A DNA stretch of 57,877 bases from the NCBI GenBank assembly GCA_038205115.1, contig JBBRCE010000032.1, positions 1 through 57,877 of the forward strand, read 5' to 3'. Each line of letters starts with the position of its first letter. Within the stretch, counting starts at the first letter, position 1. Shown one piece after another: positions 42,824 through 51,009 of this stretch. The notes under the pieces were generated by a model. It was given only the letters and a program-made list of their open reading frames with translations, was not told where the DNA came from and did not search any database. The DNA comes from JBBRCE01 sp038205115 (GTDB lineage: Bacteria; Planctomycetota; Planctomycetia; Pirellulales; JBBRCE01). Made by a program: the position numbers and the translations under genes.

Positions 42824-44602
42824 ATGATGTCGATTCCGCAGATCATTCGTCCCTGGTCCATCATCGTCGCCCTATTGCTGGTTACAGCCGGCAACCACTT
42901 GCCCGCCGGCGAGGCGTTGTCGCGCGGCGGAAAACCACCGGCCGAAGACGATACACTGCTGGACTGGTACACCGACGATCCAGACACCTTAAACGTGGTG
43001 ATCGCCAGCGATAGCGTCAGCGACGAAATGCATCGCCGCGCGTGCGAGTTTTTGGCACAACGTAAGTTTACGAATCCCGAAGAATGGGAACCTTGCTTGG
43101 CGGAGTCTTGGACGTTCGATAAGGACAAATTGGAATACACCATCAAGCTGCGTAAAGGCGTGATGTGGCATCCGATCACGCGGCCTGACGGCAAAGTGAT
43201 CGAGCCGGTGGAATTCACCGCTAAGGACGTCAAATTCACCTTCGACTGCATTCTGAACAAAAATGTCGAAGCGGCCCACATCCGCAGCTATTACGAAGAT
43301 CCGGATGCCAAGGACGAGTCGCAGCGCTATAAAATCAAGGTCAGTCTGGTGCCGACCGACAAATACACGGTCAAGATTCGCTGGACCAAACCGTATTTCC
43401 TGGCCGACGACTTCACCCTGCAGGCAGTGCAGATGATTCCGCGGCACGTGTTCACCGTGGATGAGACCGGCGAGCCATTTTCGTCCGATATTTCTTCCAA
43501 GGAATTCGCCGACGGCTTCAACAAGCATTGGGCGAACTCGCGCATCTGCGGCACCGGCCCAATGATGCTCAAAGACTGGCAAAGAAAAAAACAGTTCGTC
43601 TTCGAACGCAACCCAAACTACTGGGGCAAGCCATCGTTTTTCAGTCGCGTCACCTACAACTTCAACAGCAATAACAACACCGTTTTGCAGAAGGTCTTGC
43701 AAAACGAATGGGATTTTTCTGTGATTGCCGAGAAAGACCTGTACCTCAAGGCGGTGAATAGCAGCGAAAAAGCCGAAGGAAAAATCAATACCGCGGCCTT
43801 CGATTATCCCGCCTACCGCTACATGGGCTACAACCTGCGTCGCGAACTGTTCAAAGACAAGCGCGTTCGCGCCGCCATTGGGCATGCGGTACCGGTCGAT
43901 CAGATCATCGACAAGATTTTTCATGGCCTGGCGGTTCGCACCACCGGCCCTTTCATTCCGGCTAGCGAAGGCTACGACACTTCGCTCAAGCCGCTGGAAC
44001 TCGATCTTGAGAAAGCCCGCCAGTTGTTGGACGAGTCTGGCTGGAAAGACACCAACGGCGACGGCGTCCGCGACCGCACCATCGGTGGAAAACGCGTGGA
44101 TGCCGAATTCGATTTAATTATTTATAACAGCGCCCCGCAGTATCAGTTGATCGCCGAATTGATCCGCGAGAATTGCCAGAAGCTGGGCATCAAGGTGACG
44201 ATTTCGCCCGTCGATTGGCCGGCCATGTTGCAGAAGCTGCGCAAAAAGGATTTCGACGCCGCCATTCTCGGCTGGGCGATGGATTACAAACAAGACCCGT
44301 TCCAGCTTTGGCACAGCTCGCAGGCGGAAGTGCCGGAAAGCTCGAACTACGGCGGTTACGCCAATCCGGTCTGCGACAAACTGATCGGAGAACTGCGGCC
44401 CACGTTGGATCCCGCCAAGCAGAACGAACTGATGAAAAAAATCCATCGAGTCATTTACGACGATCAGCCCTACACCTTTTTATATTGCGACAAACGGACG
44501 GCCGCCTACAGTACGCGGCTGGAGAACATCAATTTTTATAAAATCCGCCCTGCCTACGATAATCGCGAATGGTTCAGCAACCGTCCGCGAGCGGCCAAGT
44601 AG
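42824..44602 (+). CDS. Oligopeptide-type ABC importer solute-binding protein
   Basis: The start is one of two adjacent ATGs at 42824 and 42827; CGAGGA lies just upstream and fits the second better. The product is 592 aa with a signal sequence (about 1-29, IVALLLVTAGNHLPAGEA). The SBP_bac_5 fold is shown by LYTIKLRKGVMWH-like YTIKLRKGVMWHP, RNPNYWGKP and the C-terminal GGYANPVCDKLI. No lipobox Cys is visible at the cleavage region. It should bind peptides or a related ligand in the periplasm for the permease pair that follows. Confidence 0.9.
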   Translation: MMSIPQIIRPWSIIVALLLVTAGNHLPAGEALSRGGKPPAEDDTLLDWYTDDPDTLNVVIASDSVSDEMHRRACEFLAQRKFTNPEEWEPCLAESWTFDKDKLEYTIKLRKGVMWHPITRPDGKVIEPVEFTAKDVKFTFDCILNKNVEAAHIRSYYEDPDAKDESQRYKIKVSLVPTDKYTVKIRWTKPYFLADDFTLQAVQMIPRHVFTVDETGEPFSSDISSKEFADGFNKHWANSRICGTGPMMLKDWQRKKQFVFERNPNYWGKPSFFSRVTYNFNSNNNTVLQKVLQNEWDFSVIAEKDLYLKAVNSSEKAEGKINTAAFDYPAYRYMGYNLRRELFKDKRVRAAIGHAVPVDQIIDKIFHGLAVRTTGPFIPASEGYDTSLKPLELDLEKARQLLDESGWKDTNGDGVRDRTIGGKRVDAEFDLIIYNSAPQYQLIAELIRENCQKLGIKVTISPVDWPAMLQKLRKKDFDAAILGWAMDYKQDPFQLWHSSQAEVPESSNYGGYANPVCDKLIGELRPTLDPAKQNELMKKIHRVIYDDQPYTFLYCDKRTAAYSTRLENINFYKIRPAYDNREWFSNRPRAAK

Positions 44603-44762
44603 CGGCGTGAGCGCGTCCGCCGTGACAAACTCCCGCGACGGTCGTCTGCGGTGGACGGCGGCCAGCGCCTCAAGTGTTGCCGGGATCAGCAAGCAATGTT
44701 TCGTCGGACGTAACGTCTTCGTGTACCGGGTTCCAACAGACAATCATTGATCCGGTTTTATT

Positions 44763-46583
44763 GTGTGGACTTATATTCTTCGTCGGCTGCTGATGATGAT
44801 TCCGACCTTGTTCGGAGTCACGCTGGTCACATTCATTGTGATGAAATTCGCGCCGGGCGACCCGATGTTGACCAATGCCGATTCCGGCAGCGGCGCCAGT
44901 TCGACGAGTCAGCACGAAGCGTTTTTACTGCAGAAGCGCGAGCAAAACCTCGACAAACCGCCGCTGTTGAATTTTCGCTACTTCCACGATTACAAGCCTG
45001 AGTTGCGGGCGGCGGCGTTCTTTCGGGCGCGGAAAGATGCGGAGGTGCAGGACGAGATTCCGCATCTGAACGACGACGATCCGCAGTGGCGGCAGCGCCG
45101 CGGCTTCTTGCGCGACCTGAACATTCCGGACTTCGATTCCGATCTGGCCGACCCCGAAGCGCATCCGCGGTTGGCCAGAAAGATTGCCGCCTTTACGCTG
45201 GTTTGGTGCGAGGACGCCGGCGCGTATGCGGTGCCGGCGGCAATCTCGCTGCTGAACGATTCGCAGACCGAATCGCGCACCAAAATTGGGCTGTTTCGAT
45301 GTTTGACATTGATGGTGCTCGACCCGCTGATTTACGCGTATTCCAACAAGCCGAGCGAGGCGGAGACGCCCGCCGTGTTGGCTACCTGGCGACTATGGTG
45401 GCAACGTAATGAAAAAGTATTCCCGCCCATTGAGGCCGACACGCGGCAAGCGCTGAGCGATTCGCTGCAGGAAATGGTCAATGCCAAGTCTAAGGCCAAA
45501 CTCTTCGACTTGCTCGATTCGTACGACCGCGATGCATCGCCAACTTTCGCACGCTTCTTTGCCGAAAAGCTACTGGGCGAATCGACGTTGGCCGAGAAAA
45601 ACATCTGCACGCTCGTGCTGAAACGCAGTGTCGATTTATTGCAGTTGGACACTGCTGCCGACGCCGACGACCAGCGCGTGGCCGATGTGGTGGCCAACTG
45701 GCAGTTGTATTACGACTCGCACAAATCGCAGTTCGAACCGACGCTGTGGAGTAAACTGGTGGCCGTTCCCCGCGAGACGCAATACGCGCGGATGCTTTAC
45801 CGCCTGCTGACGTTCAACTTTGGCACTACCTTCGCGCGACCGCTGCAACCCGTGAGCGAAAAGATCATGGCAGCCTTGAAGGTCTCCGCGCCGCTGATGA
45901 TTGCCGCGCAGTTGCTGATCTTTTTTGTGGCCGTGCCGCTGGGCATCCTGTGCGCCAGCAACCGCGGCAAACTGGTCGATCGGTTGGTTTCGTTCGCTTT
46001 ATTTTTGTTGTTTTCCGTGCCGGCCTTCGTGGCGGTGATGTTGCTGCTGGAATATTTTTGCTACGGCCATTTTCTGCGTTGGTTTCCGATGGGCGATTTG
46101 CACTCCCCAGACGCGGATCAGATGGGTTGGTGGCATTACACCGTGGACTATTGCTGGCATGCGTTTTTGCCGGTCCTGTGTACGTCGCTGTTCAGTCTGG
46201 CGAGCGTGGCCATGTATTCGAGATCGAGCCTATTGGATGTGATCAATCAGGATTACATGCGCACCGCGCGGGCCAAAGGTGTCAGCCGAGTTTCGTTCAT
46301 CTTCAAACACGCGCTGCGTAACGCGCTAATTCCGATCGTGACTTTGTTTTCCACGATTGTGCCAGCGATTTTGGGTGGCAGCGTCCTCGTGGAAAAACTG
46401 TTCAACATTCATGGCATGGGCTGGATGAGCTGGGACATCATCACGCAGCGCGATCCGCCTACGGTGATGGCGTTGATTTACGTTGAGGCCATCGCCGTGC
46501 TGCTGAGCGTGCTGGCAACCGATCTTTGTTACGTGCTGATCGATCCGCGGATCGGCTTCGGAAACCGAGGTGACCGCGCATGA
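44763..46583 (+). CDS. Oligopeptide-type ABC permease (DppB/OppB-like) with large insertion
   Basis: The start is a GTG at 44763 (WTYILRRLLMMIP). The product is 606 aa against about 310-340 in the family. The first helix (about 9-27) and KFAPGDP are typical. The alignment then breaks at LLNFRYFHDYK (about 68-78) and resumes at LTFNFGTTF (about residue 348). About 270 extra soluble residues lie between, with HEAT-like helical segments such as TWRLWWQRNEKVF and NWQLYYDSHKSQFE. The core permease then follows, with the EAA loop in RTARAKGVSRVSFIFKHALR. The insert should face the periplasm. It ends in an ATGA overlap with the next permease gene. Confidence 0.9.
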   Translation: MWTYILRRLLMMIPTLFGVTLVTFIVMKFAPGDPMLTNADSGSGASSTSQHEAFLLQKREQNLDKPPLLNFRYFHDYKPELRAAAFFRARKDAEVQDEIPHLNDDDPQWRQRRGFLRDLNIPDFDSDLADPEAHPRLARKIAAFTLVWCEDAGAYAVPAAISLLNDSQTESRTKIGLFRCLTLMVLDPLIYAYSNKPSEAETPAVLATWRLWWQRNEKVFPPIEADTRQALSDSLQEMVNAKSKAKLFDLLDSYDRDASPTFARFFAEKLLGESTLAEKNICTLVLKRSVDLLQLDTAADADDQRVADVVANWQLYYDSHKSQFEPTLWSKLVAVPRETQYARMLYRLLTFNFGTTFARPLQPVSEKIMAALKVSAPLMIAAQLLIFFVAVPLGILCASNRGKLVDRLVSFALFLLFSVPAFVAVMLLLEYFCYGHFLRWFPMGDLHSPDADQMGWWHYTVDYCWHAFLPVLCTSLFSLASVAMYSRSSLLDVINQDYMRTARAKGVSRVSFIFKHALRNALIPIVTLFSTIVPAILGGSVLVEKLFNIHGMGWMSWDIITQRDPPTVMALIYVEAIAVLLSVLATDLCYVLIDPRIGFGNRGDRA

Positions 46584-47839
46584 TCGACGGCGAGACATAT
46601 CTGGAGATCGTCTGGAAGCAATTCCGCAAGAATCGCCTGGCTTATTGGTCGCTGTGGTTGCTGGCGCTGCTGGTGCTGATTGCCATTTTTGCGCCGCTGA
46701 TCTCATCGGCGGTGCCGCTGGTATTTCGCGAATCGGGACGGACGACATATCCGTGGTTTGTTTCGCTCTTTCATACCGACCAAACGGTCGATTTTCTGTT
46801 CAACATGGCACTGCTCGTGTTTTTGCCCTGGCTGGTGGCAGCGCTGATTTTGAACGTGCGTGCCAAGCGTCGCGGCGTGCGCGGACCGCAGCGCGCGGCC
46901 TTGGCGCTGTTCGAGTTTTTTGTGCTGCTGATTGCCATGATGGCGTTTTTCACCGTTCCGCAGCAATTGGGTTTTGCCGGCTTCGCGCCACCGACTCAAT
47001 GGCTGGACAACAGCGAATTTCTTTCCAAAGAATTCAAGTCGCCGCCCGACACCGTTCGCGCCGTGCATGTGTTGATGCCGTTTGACCCAACGGCCACCGA
47101 CCTCAACATTCGGCTGCAACCGCCCGGCTTCCGCAAGGCGGAAAACCTCGAGCGCGCTTTTGATGATTATTCGCATTGGCTTGGAACGGAAACCGGCGGC
47201 ATCGACGTCTTAACCAAAATGATCTACGGAACGCGGCTCGCGCTGACCGTTGGCATCGTGGCGGTGGGCATCTATTTGTCGATCGGCGTAATCCTCGGCG
47301 CATTGGCCGGATATTACGGTGGCTGGGTCGATATTCTGATCTCGCGGACCATTGAAGTGGTGCTGGTGTTCCCGTCGTTCTTTTTGATTCTGACAATGGT
47401 CGCCTACCTCGGGCAAAGCATTTTTATCATCATGGGCGTGATCGGTTTGCTTGGTTGGCCGTCGATCGCTCGGCTCACGCGCGGCGAAGTGCTCAAGCAG
47501 CGCTCGCTGGATTACACCACGGCGGCCGAGGCGCTGGGCGTCTCGCATTTACGAATTGCCTTTCGGCATGTGCTGCCCAATTCGCTAGGCCCGGCGCTGG
47601 TTTCCGTGCCGTTTGGAATTGCCAGCGCCATCATTACTGAAGCCAGCTTGAGTTTGCTGGGTTTTGGCGTGCGTCCGCCGGCGCCCAGTTGGGGCAGTTT
47701 GCTGCGACAAGCGAGTGAAGATTACGCCAACTGGTGGCTGGTGCTGTTTCCGTCGCTGGCGGTGTTTTTTACCGTGACGATTTTCAATTTGATTGGTAGC
47801 GGTTTGCGCGACGCCATGGATCCCCGGCTGAGGATCTAG
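46580..47839 (+). CDS. Oligopeptide-type ABC permease (DppC/OppC-like) with extra N-terminal segments
   Basis: The 419-aa product overlaps the previous stop as ATGA. After the usual first helix (about 21-42), two extra hydrophobic segments (FLFNMALLVFLPWLVAALIL and ALFEFFVLLIAMMAFFTV) and a hydrophilic stretch precede the standard SHWLGTETGGIDVLTKMIYG start of the core. The core carries the EAA motif in TTAAEALGVSHLRIAFRHV. A typical DppC is about 280-300 aa. The protein forms the translocation channel with the other permease. The insertions in both permeases suggest they co-evolved. Confidence 0.92.
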   Translation: MIDGETYLEIVWKQFRKNRLAYWSLWLLALLVLIAIFAPLISSAVPLVFRESGRTTYPWFVSLFHTDQTVDFLFNMALLVFLPWLVAALILNVRAKRRGVRGPQRAALALFEFFVLLIAMMAFFTVPQQLGFAGFAPPTQWLDNSEFLSKEFKSPPDTVRAVHVLMPFDPTATDLNIRLQPPGFRKAENLERAFDDYSHWLGTETGGIDVLTKMIYGTRLALTVGIVAVGIYLSIGVILGALAGYYGGWVDILISRTIEVVLVFPSFFLILTMVAYLGQSIFIIMGVIGLLGWPSIARLTRGEVLKQRSLDYTTAAEALGVSHLRIAFRHVLPNSLGPALVSVPFGIASAIITEASLSLLGFGVRPPAPSWGSLLRQASEDYANWWLVLFPSLAVFFTVTIFNLIGSGLRDAMDPRLRI

Positions 47840-47899
47840 GCGAATCAAAATTCCGCACGTTTGCCGCCATTCTCGACTTACTTTGCTACTGCGTTTTGC

Positions 47900-48913
47900 A
47901 TGACTGAACCGCTCGTCACCATCGACCATCTGCAGACGCACTTCAACACCGACGCCGGCGTGGTCAAGGCGGTGGAAGATGTTTCGCTGGTGATCCCCCG
48001 CGGCAAGACGCTGGGGCTGGTCGGCGAGTCGGGCTGCGGCAAATCAGTAACCGCCATGTCGGTCATTCAACTGATATCTCATCCCGGGCGAATTGCCGGC
48101 GGACAAATCACCCTGCACGATGCCGCCGGCGACGTGGTGCTGTCTAAGCTCTCCGAAAACTCGATGCGCCGCATTCGAGGCAAGCGAATTTCGATGATCT
48201 TTCAAGAGCCAATGACGTCGCTCAACCCGGTCTACACGATTGGTTCACAAATCTGCGAAGCGATCATTCTGCATCAGAAAGTCAGCAAGGCTGAAGCGCG
48301 CAACCGGGCCATCGAAATGCTGCGCAAAGTCCGAATTCCCGTGCCGGAGCGAAGAATCGACGACTACCCGCATCAATTTTCTGGCGGCATGCGGCAGCGC
48401 GCCATGATTGCCATGGCGCTCTCCTGCAATCCGGAATTGCTGATTGCCGACGAGCCCACCACCGCGCTGGATGTCACCATTCAGGCGCAAATTCTCGATC
48501 TGCTGCGGCAGTTGCAGGCCGAGCTGGGCATGTCCATTCTAATGATCACTCACGATCTAGGTATCATCGCCGAAATGGCCGACGAGGTGGCGGTGATGTA
48601 CGCCTCGAAGGTTGTCGAGCGTGCGCCGGTGCGCGAGTTGTTTGCGCACCCGCTACATCCCTACACGGCTGGGCTGTTCCACTCTCGCCCCGAGCCGGGC
48701 AAGCCGAAGACCGACAAGTTGAACACCATTGCCGGCATGGTCCCCAGTCCGCTGCATTTTCCCAGCGGCTGCAAATTCCATCCGCGCTGCCCTTATCGTC
48801 AAGAGCCGCGGTGTACCACGGAGGAGCCGGCGCTGCGCGAAATTCGCCCCGGCCATTTTGCACGTTGCCATTTTGCCGGCGAGCTGGATTTTGCGTTCGA
48901 CAAGAAACCGTAG
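47900..48913 (+). CDS. Oligopeptide-type ABC transporter ATP-binding protein (DppD/OppD-like)
   Basis: ATG 47900 gives 337 aa. Walker A is VGESGCGKS (41-49), the Q-loop is IFQEPMTSLNP, the signature is FSGGMRQR and Walker B is LLIADEPTTALD. The C-terminal oligopeptide domain has the FHPRCPYRQEPRC cysteine motif (Cys pair plus downstream Cys residues), as in family members that bind an iron-sulfur cluster. It energises import with the second ATPase. The gene is separated from the permease by 60 bases. Confidence 0.95.
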   Translation: MTEPLVTIDHLQTHFNTDAGVVKAVEDVSLVIPRGKTLGLVGESGCGKSVTAMSVIQLISHPGRIAGGQITLHDAAGDVVLSKLSENSMRRIRGKRISMIFQEPMTSLNPVYTIGSQICEAIILHQKVSKAEARNRAIEMLRKVRIPVPERRIDDYPHQFSGGMRQRAMIAMALSCNPELLIADEPTTALDVTIQAQILDLLRQLQAELGMSILMITHDLGIIAEMADEVAVMYASKVVERAPVRELFAHPLHPYTAGLFHSRPEPGKPKTDKLNTIAGMVPSPLHFPSGCKFHPRCPYRQEPRCTTEEPALREIRPGHFARCHFAGELDFAFDKKP

Positions 48914-48953
48914 ACCATCCGAGTTTGGCTCGGGCTGCTAGAACGATTTGCGC

Positions 48954-50003
48954 ATGCTACTGAATGTCTCGCACCTGAAAAAATATTTTCCCGTTCGCCG
49001 CGGTCTGCTGCAGCGCGTGGTCGGACAGGTGCGCGCGGTTGACGACATCTCGTTTTCGATTGCCGAGGGCGAAACGCTGGGGCTGGTCGGCGAGTCGGGT
49101 TGCGGCAAAACCACGGCCGGACGCACGTTACTGCGACTTACGACACCTACCGACGGCAAAATCGAATTCGCCGGGCAGGACGTAACACACCTGCAAGGCC
49201 GCCAACTGCGCACACTCCGCCGCAACATGCAGATCGTGTTTCAAGACCCTTACGGTTCGCTCAATCCGCGAATGACGGTGCGGTCGATCGTGGAAGAGGG
49301 GTTGTACGTCCACGGCCTCGGCAAAAGCGCGGAGCGACTCGACAAAGTCAAGCAAACGCTGGAACAAGTGGGCCTTGACCCGCGCTACATCAATCGCTAT
49401 CCGCACGAATTCTCGGGCGGACAGCGGCAACGCTTGAGCATCGCCCGCGCGCTGGCCATCAATCCGCGGTTTGTGGTGTTAGACGAACCCATTTCGGCGC
49501 TCGACGTCTCGATTCAGTCGCAAATCATCAACCTGCTCACGCAACTGCGCGAACAGTTGAAGCTGACCTACCTGTTCATTTCGCACGATTTGGGCGTGGT
49601 CGAATACATCTCAGACCGCGTGGCGGTCATGTATTTGGGCGAAATCGTCGAAACCGGAACCAGTAGCGATCTCTACCGCCGACCGCTGCATCCCTATTCG
49701 ATTGCGCTGCTGTCGAGCGTGCCTTCGATCGATCCGGTCAACAAGCGCAAGCGGATCGTGCTGCAGGGGGATGTGCCCAGCCCACTTAATCCGCCCGCCG
49801 GCTGCCGCTTCAATCCTCGCTGCCCGCTGGCCATGGACGTCTGCCGCGTCGATCAACCGCGCGAAGTCGATTTGGCCGGGCACAAGGTTCGTTGCCACGC
49901 CGTCGAGCAAGCCTTGGCCAACGCGCCGGGCGACGCCGAGCGCGTGAGCCAGATCATCAAAGATCAAATGGCCGTTAAACAGCCCGCGCTGGTGGTGGCG
50001 TAG
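48954..50003 (+). CDS. Oligopeptide-type ABC transporter ATP-binding protein (DppF/OppF-like)
   Basis: ATG 48954 gives 349 aa; a TTG two codons earlier is less likely. Walker A is VGESGCGKT (45-53), Q-loop VFQDPYGSLNPR, signature FSGGQRQR, Walker B VVLDEPISALD. The C-terminal RFNPRCPLAMDVC motif again carries the family cysteines. The second ATPase of the pair completes the importer. The start follows the previous stop by 40 bases. The operon continues on the same strand towards a HlyD gene, with a gap of about 115 bases. Confidence 0.95.
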   Translation: MLLNVSHLKKYFPVRRGLLQRVVGQVRAVDDISFSIAEGETLGLVGESGCGKTTAGRTLLRLTTPTDGKIEFAGQDVTHLQGRQLRTLRRNMQIVFQDPYGSLNPRMTVRSIVEEGLYVHGLGKSAERLDKVKQTLEQVGLDPRYINRYPHEFSGGQRQRLSIARALAINPRFVVLDEPISALDVSIQSQIINLLTQLREQLKLTYLFISHDLGVVEYISDRVAVMYLGEIVETGTSSDLYRRPLHPYSIALLSSVPSIDPVNKRKRIVLQGDVPSPLNPPAGCRFNPRCPLAMDVCRVDQPREVDLAGHKVRCHAVEQALANAPGDAERVSQIIKDQMAVKQPALVVA

Positions 50004-50117
50004 TGCGGCGGAGTGGCTTTTGATATTGTCTCATCGCGCCGCGCTAGCGTTGGCGGCTACAAACTGACAGAATGGAAGTCGCGATTTTCATCCGATTTCG
50101 ATTCACGAGTTCTTGCC

Positions 50118-51002
50118 ATGTCGCCCACGCTGGTTTTAGCGTTATCGCTCTGCGCGCAGCCCGGTTTGGTTAAGGTCGATTCGGTGTTGATTACACTGAT
50201 TGAGCAAGTGGAAGTCTCCGCGCGCGACCCTGGCATTATTCAAAAAGTCATGGTCACCGAGGGCATGCGGGTCAAAGCGGGCGACGTGCTGACGCAATTG
50301 GACGATGCCGAAGTGGCCATCGCGCTACAAAAAGCCAGGTTGGAATTGCAGGTCGCAACCGCGGAAGCCGGCAACGATGTCAAAGTTCGCTACGCGGAAA
50401 AATCGTTAGACGTCGCCAAGGCAGAAATTCGCCGCGCCAACGATGCCGGCGATAAATTCCGCAAAAGCATTTCGCAATCCGAACTCGATCAACTTCGCCT
50501 GACCGCCGAACGCTCCGAACTGGAAATCGAGCAAGCCAAGCACGACCTGGCGATCTCCAAACTGACCATCGAGATGAAACGCAATGCCGTCGACGCCGCG
50601 ACGCAAGCCATGGACCGACGCACCATTCGCTCGCCCATCAACGGCATGGTGGTGCGCATCAAACGTCGCGTCGGCGAAACTGTCCAGCCCAACGATCCGC
50701 TCATTCGGATTCTGCAAATCGATCGCCTCCGCGCCGAGGGTTTTGTCGCCGCCAAAGACGCCAGTCCGGCCTTGGTGGGCAGCACGGCGGATTTACTTGT
50801 CGATCTGCCGGGCCGTCTCAAGGCGAGTTTCACCGGCAAGATCGTGTTTATCGATCCAGAAATTAACGCCATCAGCAACCAAGTGCGCGTTTGGGCGGAA
50901 GTTGCCAACCCGGACTTGCTGCTGCGGCCCGGCATGCCGGCGCAAATGACCATTGGCGGCTCCCACAGAGCGCCGGCCGCTACCGCTCGCGACGATCAAT
51001 GA
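50118..51002 (+). CDS. HlyD/membrane-fusion-protein-type periplasmic adaptor
   Basis: ATG 50118 gives 294 aa; an upstream in-frame extension has no signal character. The N-terminus (MSPTLVLALSLCAQPG) is a short signal or signal-anchor. The lipoyl half-motif VSARDPGIIQKVMVTEGMRV is followed by a coiled-coil hairpin (about 65-165) and the second lipoyl half IRSPINGMVVRIKRRVGE. A beta-barrel ends the protein. It would join an inner-membrane pump to an outer-membrane channel, yet no such pump is adjacent. The next gene starts 7 bases after its stop, so they form a pair. Confidence 0.88.
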   Translation: MSPTLVLALSLCAQPGLVKVDSVLITLIEQVEVSARDPGIIQKVMVTEGMRVKAGDVLTQLDDAEVAIALQKARLELQVATAEAGNDVKVRYAEKSLDVAKAEIRRANDAGDKFRKSISQSELDQLRLTAERSELEIEQAKHDLAISKLTIEMKRNAVDAATQAMDRRTIRSPINGMVVRIKRRVGETVQPNDPLIRILQIDRLRAEGFVAAKDASPALVGSTADLLVDLPGRLKASFTGKIVFIDPEINAISNQVRVWAEVANPDLLLRPGMPAQMTIGGSHRAPAATARDDQ

Positions 51003-51009
51003 GCGGCGT

